Origin: Spirochaetaceae bacterium UBA6243
GTDB taxonomy: Bacteria > Spirochaetota > Spirochaetia > Treponematales > Rectinemataceae
Reading direction: 5' to 3'
DNA length: 28,013 bases
NCBI GenBank assembly: GCA_002441395.1
Contig: DJVZ01000033.1
Location: 4,973 to 32,985, forward strand
Shown here one piece after another: positions 1-7,458 of this stretch. Numbering within the stretch: position 1 is the stretch's first letter; the number at the start of each line of letters is the position of its first letter. Under the pieces are notes generated by a model. The model saw only the letters and a program-made list of their open reading frames with translations. It was not told where the DNA came from and searched no databases. The position numbers and the translations under genes are program-made.

Positions 1-1092
1 CTGACACTGCGCCAACTCGCCGCCCATCGCGTGGCTTTCCCCGAAAAAGACCTTCCAGACTATGATCCTGAGGCAACAGGCCTCGAGGCCGGGCTGCCCG
101 ATCCGGAGCTGTTCTTAAGGTCGCATTTCCCTACGGAGAATTATACACGCAGCCGACTTTCGTACCGCATCGTAGGCGCAATACTTGAAAAAGTCTCCAA
201 CAGGAAATACTCCGACCTGCTCGAATCAATGATTACCATACCGCTCGGCATGCATCTGACGACGGCCAGGCCCTCATCGATCGAGAATATCGCGGTGGGC
301 GCCGGATCGTTTTTCGGGCTCACCTTCCCCTATCTTGAAAAAGTACCGTACGATGCCGCCGCCTCCGATGGTATCGTGACGACGAGCGAAGATATGGCCA
401 AATTCCTGAAATTCGTTGTGTCACCGGAACGCGGCCAGAATATCCCGGGTCTTGCGTCTTCTCAGACCCCACTGCTCTATCAGGCTCTCTATAAAGACGG
501 CGATACCGGTTTTGGCTGGCGCATTGTCGACAGTAAAAAAGGCCGCTATATCTTCCAGGGAGGATCGATTCGCGGTTACTCCTCGCGCATTGTCATTTAT
601 CCCGAGCGCAATGCCGCGATCGTGATCCTGACATCACAGGATGGAATCATCATATCCAATTTTCTGCTGCCGACGCTCGTCTCATGCGCCGAGCAGATAC
701 TCTTCAATGGCGAGAGCCGGAGGCCTTTCCCCACGCAGCGCGCAGAACTCGTTGCAGGATTTGTTTTCCTCATTTATTTGCTGAGCAAAATATTTCAGAT
801 ACAGTCTTCCTATTCGTGGGCGCGCGATTTACTAAAATACAGGGAAACGGGCAGATCGCAGCTCTATGTCCGTCTTGTGCTGGTGAGAACAATTATTGGC
901 CTTCTGCTGCGCATACTCATCGTAGTGCTGGCACCTGTCGGCGCACGCGCACTCGTAGGCAGACCAGTCTCATATCAGGAGCTCATCGCGTTCGAACCCG
1001 GCGTCTCTTCAATGTTGATGACGGCACTGCTCTTCGGCGCTTTTCGCAATATCAGCAGACTCGTGATGATCGTACGGTTGCGCCGTTCGTAA
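1..1092 (+). CDS. Beta-lactamase-fold serine hydrolase-like membrane protein, 5' end missing
   Basis: The frame is open from the first base of the window, so the true start lies upstream. The first residues (LTLRQLAAHR) match the conserved segment of class C beta-lactamase/PBP4*-like proteins (Pfam Beta-lactamase, PF00144) that follows the catalytic SxxK, which is therefore outside the window. The PLGM motif and the GIVTTSEDMAKF segment are also typical. About 130 C-terminal residues carry roughly three hydrophobic helices (around AELVAGFVFLIYLL, VRTIIGLLLRILIVVLAP and SSMLMTALLFGAF), so the domain is probably outside the membrane and anchored at its C-terminus. Two motifs look altered. The YxN loop aligns as R-S-R just before LSYRIVG, and the usual HxG near the end reads QGG in FQGGSIRGYSS. 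The protein may be a non-classical hydrolase or catalytically inactive. It converges on livF with only 8 bases between the stops. Confidence 0.8.
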   Translation: MTLRQLAAHRVAFPEKDLPDYDPEATGLEAGLPDPELFLRSHFPTENYTRSRLSYRIVGAILEKVSNRKYSDLLESMITIPLGMHLTTARPSSIENIAVGAGSFFGLTFPYLEKVPYDAAASDGIVTTSEDMAKFLKFVVSPERGQNIPGLASSQTPLLYQALYKDGDTGFGWRIVDSKKGRYIFQGGSIRGYSSRIVIYPERNAAIVILTSQDGIIISNFLLPTLVSCAEQILFNGESRRPFPTQRAELVAGFVFLIYLLSKIFQIQSSYSWARDLLKYRETGRSQLYVRLVLVRTIIGLLLRILIVVLAPVGARALVGRPVSYQELIAFEPGVSSMLMTALLFGAFRNISRLVMIVRLRRS

Positions 1093-1100
1093 AGCGCATG

Positions 1101-1811
1101 CTATTGAACCTCTCCTAAATAGGCTTTGCGCACCCGGTCGTCCTGGAGCAGGTCCTGCCCCTTGCCCCGCAGCGTGATACGCCCTGTCTCGAGGACATAC
1201 CCGTAATCCGCGACTTCGAGCGCCGCCTTCGCGTTCTGCTCGACGAGCAGCACGGTAGTCCCTTCCGCGTTGATCTGCTTGATTATCTCGAAAATCATCT
1301 TCACGATGAGCGGCGCGAGGCCGAGCGAAGGTTCGTCCATCATGAGCAGTTTTGGCCGGGACATCAGGCCTCGTCCTACCGCGAGCATCTGCTGCTCGCC
1401 GCCGGAAAGCGTACCGCCTTTTTGCGTACGCCGCTCCTTCAGCCTCGGAAAAAGAGCATAGACGTGATTAATGTCCTTGAGCACGCCTTCTTTGTCGTTC
1501 CGCGCGTATGCGCCGAGCAGAAGATTCTCTTCGACCGTAAGATTCGGGAAAATGCGGCGGCCCTCTGGCACGAGCACGACTCCCATCTGCACAATTTCCT
1601 GAGTCGCTTTGCCGGAAATCACCGCGTCGCGCAACAGCACCTTGCCGCCTGTCGGTTTTACGAGCCCGACGATGCTGCGCAGCGTCGTGCTCTTGCCCGC
1701 GCCGTTCGCGCCGATGAGTGTGACAATCTTGCCCTCAGGCACGCTGAGATCGATCCCCTGGAGGGCATGGATGCCGCCGTAGTGCACAGACAAGCTCTTT
1801 ATTTCCAGCAT
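1101..1811 (-). CDS. livF: Branched-chain amino acid ABC transporter ATP-binding protein LivF
   Basis: This is the second ATPase of the Liv/HAAT-type importer, hydrolysing ATP at the cytoplasmic face of LivH/LivM. The 236 residues carry a Walker A GANGAGKST, the signature LSGGEQQML, a Walker B LLMMDEPSLGL and the H-loop region LLVEQNA, all typical of LivF. A longer frame extends upstream, but the ATG at 1811 (MLEIKSLSVHYGG) is chosen because it matches family length and its A is the last base of the livG stop codon (TGATG overlap), a hallmark of translational coupling. It is the last gene of the livKHMGF cluster. Branched-chain amino acids are the family default substrate. Related systems import other amino acids, amides or urea, so the exact substrate is not settled by sequence. 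Confidence 0.93.
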   Translation of the reverse strand: MLEIKSLSVHYGGIHALQGIDLSVPEGKIVTLIGANGAGKSTTLRSIVGLVKPTGGKVLLRDAVISGKATQEIVQMGVVLVPEGRRIFPNLTVEENLLLGAYARNDKEGVLKDINHVYALFPRLKERRTQKGGTLSGGEQQMLAVGRGLMSRPKLLMMDEPSLGLAPLIVKMIFEIIKQINAEGTTVLLVEQNAKAALEVADYGYVLETGRITLRGKGQDLLQDDRVRKAYLGEVQ

Positions 1812-2590
1812 CAGTCTACCCCCAGATACGCTTCGATGACCTTCGGATCTTTCTGAATGGAAGCCGGATCGCCATGGGCGATCGTCACGCCATAATCCAG
1901 TACGTACATGCGCTCGCACACGCCCATCACGACTTGCATGTGGTGCTCAATCAGAAAAATTGTCAAATCGAACTCATCGCGAATTTTGCGGATGAAATCC
2001 ATAAGCCCGAACGATTCCTGGGGATTCATGCCGGCCGCCGGCTCGTCGAGGAGCAGAATTTTAGGCTTGGTAGCCAGCGCGCGCACAATTTCAAGGCGTC
2101 GCTGCTGGCCATAAGGCAAGCTCGTACCTTTTTCGTAGGCGAGGTGCCCAAGTCCAACCTGCCCGAGCAAGTCCATAGAAAAGCGACGGGCTTCGGACTC
2201 GCGGGCACGATACCCCGGCAAATGGAGCGTCGCGCCGAATATGCCGGTGTTGATGCTCATGTGGCAGGCGACAAGCACGTTCTCGAGTACCGACATCTCC
2301 TTGAAAAGCCGTATATTCTGAAAGGTCCGCGCAACTCCGAGACTGGTAATGCTGTGCGGCTTGAGGCCGGTGATGTCTCTGTCCGTGAAAAGGACCCTGC
2401 CCTCCGTTGGGCGATACATGCCAGTAATGACATTGAACGCCGTCGTCTTGCCCGCCCCGTTCGGGCCTATGAGGCCTACAATTTCGTTCTTCCGGATTTC
2501 CAGATTGAAATCGCTCACGGCGGTCAATCCGCCGAATTTCATGGTGAGGTGAGAAGTGCTCAGCATAAGGTCGGAAGTTTGCTCAGACAT
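1811..2590 (-). CDS. livG: Branched-chain amino acid ABC transporter ATP-binding protein LivG
   Basis: This is the first ATPase of the Liv importer, 259 residues as usual for the family. Visible motifs are Walker A GPNGAGKTT near residue 42, the LivG-type insert with VARTFQNIRLF, the LPYGQQRRLEIVRAL signature (LPYGQ replaces LSGGQ, which is normal for LivG), Walker B ILLLDEPAAGMNPQE and IEHHMQVVM for the H-loop. The start ATG at 2590 follows a GGGAGGGG ribosome-binding site and overlaps the 3' end of livM by 8 bases. Its stop overlaps the livF start. Together with livF it should form the heterodimeric ATPase engine of the transporter. Confidence 0.95.
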   Translation of the reverse strand: MSEQTSDLMLSTSHLTMKFGGLTAVSDFNLEIRKNEIVGLIGPNGAGKTTAFNVITGMYRPTEGRVLFTDRDITGLKPHSITSLGVARTFQNIRLFKEMSVLENVLVACHMSINTGIFGATLHLPGYRARESEARRFSMDLLGQVGLGHLAYEKGTSLPYGQQRRLEIVRALATKPKILLLDEPAAGMNPQESFGLMDFIRKIRDEFDLTIFLIEHHMQVVMGVCERMYVLDYGVTIAHGDPASIQKDPKVIEAYLGVD

Positions 2591-3665
2591 GGTCCCCTCC
2601 CTTTCGGCCTTTTTTCACGAAAAGACCCCGCAGCATGTCCCAGCTGAACTCTTCATTGCCCATCAGTCCCCGCTGGCGATAAATGATCATCACCATCAGG
2701 AGGATCGAGAACACGACCATGCGCAGGCCGGGCATGCCCTCAGTCTTGAAGATGACGAGATTCATCGGTTCGTCGAGGAAGCGCAGCGCCTCCATCAGAA
2801 TCGTCACTACCACCGCCGAAATCACGGAGCCGGAGATCGAGCCGATCCCTCCGAGCACGACGATGAGCAGAATATTGAAGGTCAGCATGAAAGTGAACAT
2901 TTTCGGGTCGATGGTCGTTATCATGTGACCGAGGAGCGCGCCGCCGACGCCCGCCCAAAAGCTCGAGACCGTAAATGAAGTGACCTTCACCCGGAATACG
3001 TTGATGCCCATGGCCTCGGCCGCGAGTTCGTCGTCGCGGACCGCCTTCATGGCCCGTCCGTAACTCGAGCGCATCAGGAGCACCATGAACAGGATCATGA
3101 GTCCGGCCACCGCCCACACCGCGAACGTCGTCGAAAACCTCGGAAGGCCCTTCAGCCCCTGGGCGCCGTTGGTGATCGGCTGGGCGTTGGTGATGAGCAC
3201 GCGGATGATCTCCCCGAAGCCGAGCGTGGCGATCGCCAGATAGTCGTCGCGGAGGCGCAGAACCGGCGCGCCGATCAAAAAGCCGACAAGTGCGGCGACA
3301 AGTCCCGCGATGATCAGCGCGGGCAGAAACGGAATCGTGACATTATGGAGCCATGGCACAATCGGCACAAGGAAGTAGTTCATGTCCTTGAGCTGAGGAG
3401 ACATGGTGAGCAGCGCGCTCACATAGGCTCCGACCGCCATGAACCCCGCGTGCCCCAGCGAGAAAAGCCCGGTAAATCCGTTCAAGAGGTTGAGCGAAAG
3501 CGCGAGCACGATGTAGATCGCGCACAGATTGAACACGCGGAGTGTGAACGCGTCGAAGAATCTGTCCGCAATAAAAGCAAACAGTATGAATGCCACTATC
3601 GCGATGATCGAATAGAGCCTGTTCCGGGGAAGCGCAATTGTTTTTTTCTGGGTAACTGCGTTCAT
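2583..3665 (-). CDS. livM: Branched-chain amino acid ABC transporter permease LivM
   Basis: This is an inner-membrane permease of 360 residues. It has many hydrophobic helices and the BPD_transp_2 family signature: LNGFTGLFSLGHAGFMAVGAY near the N-terminus, and RDDELAAEAMGINVFRVKVTSF as the cytoplasmic coupling segment contacting the ATPases. The open frame continues upstream but becomes Arg/His-rich non-membrane sequence that is the livH shadow, so the ATG at 3665 (MNAVTQKKTIALPRNRLYSI) is chosen. It lies 2 bases after the livH stop, implying translational coupling. The positively charged N-terminus and basic C-terminal tail (KKGRKGG) are consistent with cytoplasmic ends. Confidence 0.93.
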   Translation of the reverse strand: MNAVTQKKTIALPRNRLYSIIAIVAFILFAFIADRFFDAFTLRVFNLCAIYIVLALSLNLLNGFTGLFSLGHAGFMAVGAYVSALLTMSPQLKDMNYFLVPIVPWLHNVTIPFLPALIIAGLVAALVGFLIGAPVLRLRDDYLAIATLGFGEIIRVLITNAQPITNGAQGLKGLPRFSTTFAVWAVAGLMILFMVLLMRSSYGRAMKAVRDDELAAEAMGINVFRVKVTSFTVSSFWAGVGGALLGHMITTIDPKMFTFMLTFNILLIVVLGGIGSISGSVISAVVVTILMEALRFLDEPMNLVIFKTEGMPGLRMVVFSILLMVMIIYRQRGLMGNEEFSWDMLRGLFVKKGRKGGDHV

Positions 3666-3667
3666 AA

Positions 3668-4561
3668 TCACACCTTCTCGGCCTGGCGCTTGCCCAAAAG
3701 CCCCGTTGGTTTTACAAGCAGGACGACAATCAGCAGAATGAACGCGAAGGCGTCCCGGTATCCTGACAGAGTCGGCAAAAACGCGACCATCATGATCTCG
3801 ATAATGCCGAGCAAAAAGCCCCCGAGCACCGCGCCCCCGATGCTTCCGATGCCGCCGATGACCGCGGCGATGAAGCACTTCAATCCCGGCATCACGCCCA
3901 TGAGGGGGTTGAGCTGCGGATATTTGAATGACCACATGATCCCGCCGAATGCGGCGAGGAGCGATCCGATGCCGAAGGTAAAAGAGACGATTTTGTTGAC
4001 GTCGACCGCCATGAGGCGGGCTGCCTCGATGTCCGTAGATACAGCGCGCATGGCCATACCGGTCTTGGTCTTGTTCACGATCCAAAGGAGGACGCCCAAA
4101 AGCGCGAATGTAAAAAGAGGAATGATCAGGCTGATAGTTACCATTGAAACCGAACCAAAGTGAATGACCCTTGAGAGAACATCAGGTACCGGCACGCCCT
4201 TCGGCCTTCCTCCAAAAATCAGAACACCTAGGCTCTCCAAAAGAAATGATGCGCCGATTGCGCTGATCATGATGGAAATACGCGGTGAATCGCGAAGGGG
4301 TTTGTATGCCACCCGCTCAAGGCCCACACCGAAAAACGCGGTAAATACAATCGACACAAGCAATGCTGCCCACCACGGCAGGGATACCAGCGTGATCCCG
4401 TAAAACGCCACATATGCGCCGAGCATGAAAATATCGCCATGCGCGAAATTGATAAGCCTCAGGATGCCGTACACCATGGTGTAGCCGATCGCGATGAGCG
4501 CATAGAGGCTCCCGAGCGACAGCGCATTGACGATATGCTGAAATAACAGTGAAAGTGTCAT
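3668..4561 (-). CDS. livH: Branched-chain amino acid ABC transporter permease LivH
   Basis: This is an inner-membrane permease of 297 residues, the usual LivH size, that pairs with LivM. The N-terminal ALSLGSLYALIAIGYTMVYG and LRLINFAHGDIFMLGAY are diagnostic of LivH. The segment MRAVSTDIEAARLMAVDVNKI is the cytoplasmic coupling loop, and the C-terminal IILLIVVLLVKPTGLLGK is conserved. The ATG at 4561 follows GAGGAAG. It is separated from the binding-protein gene livK by 142 bases containing an inverted repeat, so the membrane and ATPase genes may be expressed at a lower level than livK. Confidence 0.94.
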   Translation of the reverse strand: MTLSLLFQHIVNALSLGSLYALIAIGYTMVYGILRLINFAHGDIFMLGAYVAFYGITLVSLPWWAALLVSIVFTAFFGVGLERVAYKPLRDSPRISIMISAIGASFLLESLGVLIFGGRPKGVPVPDVLSRVIHFGSVSMVTISLIIPLFTFALLGVLLWIVNKTKTGMAMRAVSTDIEAARLMAVDVNKIVSFTFGIGSLLAAFGGIMWSFKYPQLNPLMGVMPGLKCFIAAVIGGIGSIGGAVLGGFLLGIIEIMMVAFLPTLSGYRDAFAFILLIVVLLVKPTGLLGKRQAEKV

Positions 4562-4582
4562 GCTTCCTCGTGATTATAGAAA

Positions 4583-4629
4583 AGGAGCGGATGCTCTCGG
4601 ACTGCGCTGTTCGATGACCGTCCGCTCCT
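4583..4629 (-). terminator. Candidate attenuator hairpin between livK and livH
   Basis: A perfect 9-bp inverted repeat (AGGAGCGGA at 4583-4591, TCCGCTCCT at 4621-4629) encloses about 29 bases. Read on the minus strand it lies downstream of livK and upstream of livH, and its second arm ends in CCTTTT. The T-run is short, so this would be a leaky terminator or an mRNA-stabilising hairpin rather than a full stop. A partial terminator after the binding-protein gene is a common way to make more binding protein than permease. This function is inferred. Confidence 0.45.
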
Positions 4630-4703
4630 CGCTTTGACGTTCGATAGTGCGGGTGATGTGTGCCCTCGGACCCAAATCGCCCGCCCACAAAATTCTTACA
4701 CTA

Positions 4704-5855
4704 TCAATAAGGCTGAACTGTTGCCATGTAGACGAACTTGCCGTCCTGGACCGTCTTGATGACCGCGCTCTTCACGGCGTCGCCATCCTCGTTGAGGGTG
4801 ATCATGCCGGTCGCGCCCGGGTAATCCTTTGTCACTGCGATTGCTTCACGGACTTTATCCTTGTCGAGGCTCCCGGCGCGCTGAATCGCGTCGCGGGCCA
4901 CAAGATAGCCATCGAAGCCAAGGGCAGTGACCGCCGCGGGCTCCTTGTTGTATTTCTGGCGGTAGGCGTCGAGGAAAACCTTGGATGTATCGGTGATCGG
5001 CGTTTCAGTCGCAAAGAAGGTGGAGAATACGACCCCTTCGACGGCCTTTTTGCCTACATCGATAAACTCCGGCGTCTCCCAGGTGTCGCCGCCGAGGAAC
5101 GGAACGGCAATTCCAAGTTCCTTGGCCTGCTTGATGATGAGGGCGCTTTCGGTGTAGTTGCCCGGCGCGAAGATGACATCGGGTTTGAATTTCTTGACTT
5201 CGGTCAGCTGGGCGGAAAAGTCTGTGTCGCCGGTGTTGTAGTTGAGTTCGGAAAGGATCGCGTTTTCGTCGCCTGTGAGCTGCTTGAAGGCATCAGCAAA
5301 GAATTTCGCAAGACCTACGGAGTAGTCGTTCGATATTTCGCGAATGATGACTGCTTTCTTGGCACTCAGGTTCTTGAAGGCATAATTTGCCATGACCGTT
5401 CCCTGGAAGGGATCGATAAAGCAGACACGGAAGTAGTACTCGTTGTCCTTGGTGACGAGAGGGTTGGTGCACGAAAGGCCGATGGCCGACACTTTCGCGT
5501 TCTTGACGATGGGGCCCGCGGCCATGGAGAGAGAAGATCCCCATGAGCCGAGCACGACATTGACTTTATCTTTGTCAACGAGGCGCTGGGCAGCATTGGC
5601 CGCCTCGACTTTGTCAGACTTGTTGTCGGCGATCACAAGCTCGATTTTGTATTCTTTATCTCCGACCTTTACTGTCGGGTATAATTCGTTGGCAAGCTTG
5701 ATGCCCTCCACTTCGAGCGCGCCGCCGCCCGCGTTGGCGCCGGTCAATGGCTCGAATACGCCAAATTTGACGGTTTTGGGAGCTGCCGGACCGCAAGCGA
5801 CGATAAGCGCAGCAATCCCCATAGCCAGCAGCACAATTCCTACTGCTTTCTTCAT
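4704..5855 (-). CDS. livK: Branched-chain amino acid ABC transporter substrate-binding lipoprotein LivK
   Basis: This is the extracytoplasmic receptor of the Liv system, 383 residues of the Peripla_BP_6 (type I periplasmic binding) fold. The N-terminus MKKAVGIVLLAMGIAALIVAC is a lipoprotein signal ending in the lipobox LIVAC with Cys21, so the protein should be lipid-anchored. VKFGVFEPLTGANAGGG at the start of the mature domain is the typical ligand-binding opening, followed by VVLGSWGSSLSMAAGPI. The frame opens 9 codons earlier, but the ATG at 5855 is preceded by an excellent AGGAGGT site and begins the signal peptide. It is the first gene of the livKHMGF cluster, with its own promoter upstream. 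Ligand identity cannot be read from sequence. Confidence 0.94.
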   Translation of the reverse strand: MKKAVGIVLLAMGIAALIVACGPAAPKTVKFGVFEPLTGANAGGGALEVEGIKLANELYPTVKVGDKEYKIELVIADNKSDKVEAANAAQRLVDKDKVNVVLGSWGSSLSMAAGPIVKNAKVSAIGLSCTNPLVTKDNEYYFRVCFIDPFQGTVMANYAFKNLSAKKAVIIREISNDYSVGLAKFFADAFKQLTGDENAILSELNYNTGDTDFSAQLTEVKKFKPDVIFAPGNYTESALIIKQAKELGIAVPFLGGDTWETPEFIDVGKKAVEGVVFSTFFATETPITDTSKVFLDAYRQKYNKEPAAVTALGFDGYLVARDAIQRAGSLDKDKVREAIAVTKDYPGATGMITLNEDGDAVKSAVIKTVQDGKFVYMATVQPY

Positions 5856-5902
5856 GAGTACCTCCTGTTTTGTCCATTTCAAATATTGATAGGACCTTTT
5901 AG

Positions 5903-5931
5903 ATGTTAGAACGCAAGTGTCGTTCTGTCAA
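5903..5931 (-). promoter_or_regulatory. Sigma-70-type promoter of the liv operon
   Basis: On the minus strand there is a perfect TTGACA -35 (5926-5931), a 17-base spacer and a TAACAT -10 (5903-5908). It is placed about 48 bases before the livK start codon. Confidence 0.7.
5908..5926. promoter_or_regulatory. Candidate operator palindrome in the livK promoter spacer
   Basis: AGAACG (5908-5913) and CGTTCT (5921-5926) form perfect 6-bp arms around a 7-base centre. The palindrome fills the spacer between the -35 and -10 of the liv promoter. A regulator bound here would block RNA polymerase, so repression is the likely mode. No regulator gene is adjacent. Confidence 0.45.
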
Positions 5932-6071
5932 ATATATTTTGCATTATTTGCACGGTTTAACGGATAAAAATTGAAACGTAAGAAGTGCTGCGATACAACA
6001 CAGTGCCTGCTTCAGGATTTTGCCTGCACTGCGCATAAATGTGCATAAAATACCGCCAAACTTTACCTGAG

Positions 6072-6100
6072 TTGCATACAAATGGGCGACATGATTTAAT
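6072..6100 (+). promoter_or_regulatory. Candidate promoter of the flavoprotein-CDF operon
   Basis: TTGCAT (6072-6077), a 17-base spacer and TTTAAT (6095-6100) lie about 65 bases upstream of the flavoprotein start. The rest of the 309-base gap 5856-6164 holds the divergent liv promoter and no further open frame I would call a gene. Confidence 0.4.
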
Positions 6101-6111
6101 GATGCCTTGTT

Positions 6112-6124
6112 GGACAGACTGTCC
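6112..6124. promoter_or_regulatory. Candidate operator palindrome GGACAGACTGTCC
   Basis: Two perfect 6-bp arms flank a single central base. The palindrome sits just after the predicted start point of the plus-strand promoter, a position typical of repressor sites. Confidence 0.35.
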
Positions 6125-6164
6125 CGCGTCACTCTTTCACCCGAGTTCAGAAGGAGATGCATGC

Positions 6165-7445
6165 ATGGATCGCTTTGATGTCATTATTGTTGGGACCGGT
6201 CCTGCCGGTCTTGGCGCTGCGTTTGAACTTCTCAAGAAAAAACCATCGCTGCGTATCCTCTTGCTCGATAAATTGCAGGTATCTTCAGGCGGTCTCCGCA
6301 ACGACTGCAAAATGAATTTTACATGGCCAATCGGCTTCCCCTTCGAGTGCTGGGACGAGGCGCTCGGCAATTTCTATCTGAAGCGCGTCGAAGCATTTTT
6401 GCAGCCACACATAATGGAAAAGCGAAATATCGACATCTATGCGAAACGGGCGGAAAAGATAGGCGTCAAGTTGCTGGATGTGCGCCAATCACACCTCGGC
6501 ACCGATGGGGGGCTTGAACTCATCAAAGCGTTGACCGCGCGCCTCGCCGACCTCGGCGCCGAAATCAGCCTTGGTGAAGAAATGCTCAGTGTCGAACAGT
6601 CATCGAAGACTGTGACGACCGACAAGCGGACGCTGCACTACGGCTCTCTCATCGTTGCCCCAGGGCGCGGCGGTTTCGCCTTCCTCCAGCGCCTGATGGA
6701 AAAATTGGGCATCGATTACCACGACAACGTCGTAGACATCGGCATTCGTATCGAAACGCGCGAAGAGCACTACCCCATAGTTCGCGATTACTATGACCCG
6801 AAATTTCTCTTCCCTAAAAAGACGCGCACATTCTGCACAAATTCGCGCTCGGCACATGTGGTCCAGGAGCGCTACGGCGACCAGAAAACAGGCCATTGGT
6901 ATTCCGTGAACGGGCATGCGTGGTCGGAACAGCGCGCCGCCAATGGCCTCGTGAACTTCGCGATTTTAAAAACCGTCACGCTGACGCAGCCGCTCGCGTC
7001 GGGGCAGGAATACGCGCAGATGCTGGGGCGTTTGGCCGTGCTTCTTGGCGGCGGCAGGCCGATCATGCAGCGCATCGGCGATTTCCGCCTTGGAAAACGA
7101 TCGTTCGCCGACTCATTCACAGGCGACCTCTACGACTTTCACCCCACCCTCCAGACCTGTACACCTGGAGACATCAGCCTCTGCATCCCCGCAAAAACCA
7201 TGCGCGCCATCTGGAACGCACTGAAACTGCTCGACACCGTGGTACCGGGCGTGATGCATCCATCGACCATCATGTATTACCCCGAAATAAAGCTTTACGC
7301 GAATCGCCCCGCATTCATCGATAAATATTTTCAAGTGATGCCCGGTATCTATTTAGCCGGCGACGGAGCGGGTACGAGCCGGGGAATTACGGCGGCGTGG
7401 GCGTCGGGACTTCGGGCGGCCGACGGCATACTGAAATCCTTATAG
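6165..7445 (+). CDS. FAD-dependent dehydrogenase (COG2509-type)
   Basis: This is a 426-residue flavoprotein. The N-terminal MDRFDVIIVGTGPAGLGAAFELL is a Rossmann dinucleotide-binding motif (GxGxxG) for FAD. The C-terminal GIYLAGDGAGTSRGITAAWASGLRAADGIL is the second FAD-contacting segment, containing the conserved GD. The middle carries APGRGGFAFL and RIETREEHYPIVRDYYDPKF, which resemble the uncharacterised COG2509 dehydrogenases. The ATG at 6165 is chosen because it has AAGGAG 8 bases upstream and starts directly at the Rossmann strand. The earlier in-frame ATG at 6039 would add an unconserved leader. Substrate is unknown. The CDF transporter follows after 13 bases, so the two are probably co-transcribed. 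Confidence 0.8.
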   Translation: MDRFDVIIVGTGPAGLGAAFELLKKKPSLRILLLDKLQVSSGGLRNDCKMNFTWPIGFPFECWDEALGNFYLKRVEAFLQPHIMEKRNIDIYAKRAEKIGVKLLDVRQSHLGTDGGLELIKALTARLADLGAEISLGEEMLSVEQSSKTVTTDKRTLHYGSLIVAPGRGGFAFLQRLMEKLGIDYHDNVVDIGIRIETREEHYPIVRDYYDPKFLFPKKTRTFCTNSRSAHVVQERYGDQKTGHWYSVNGHAWSEQRAANGLVNFAILKTVTLTQPLASGQEYAQMLGRLAVLLGGGRPIMQRIGDFRLGKRSFADSFTGDLYDFHPTLQTCTPGDISLCIPAKTMRAIWNALKLLDTVVPGVMHPSTIMYYPEIKLYANRPAFIDKYFQVMPGIYLAGDGAGTSRGITAAWASGLRAADGILKSL

Positions 7446-7458
7446 AATCGGAGCTTTC

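Noticed and set aside
1874..2647. Long plus-strand frame of 257 codons opposite livG
   Set aside because: It lies entirely antisense to a gene with clear Walker motifs, has no ribosome-binding site and has low-complexity His/Arg-rich composition typical of a shadow frame in GC-rich DNA.
4647..5546. Plus-strand frame of 299 codons opposite livK
   Set aside because: It is antisense to a well-supported lipoprotein gene and resembles no family; it arises from the codon bias of the opposite strand.
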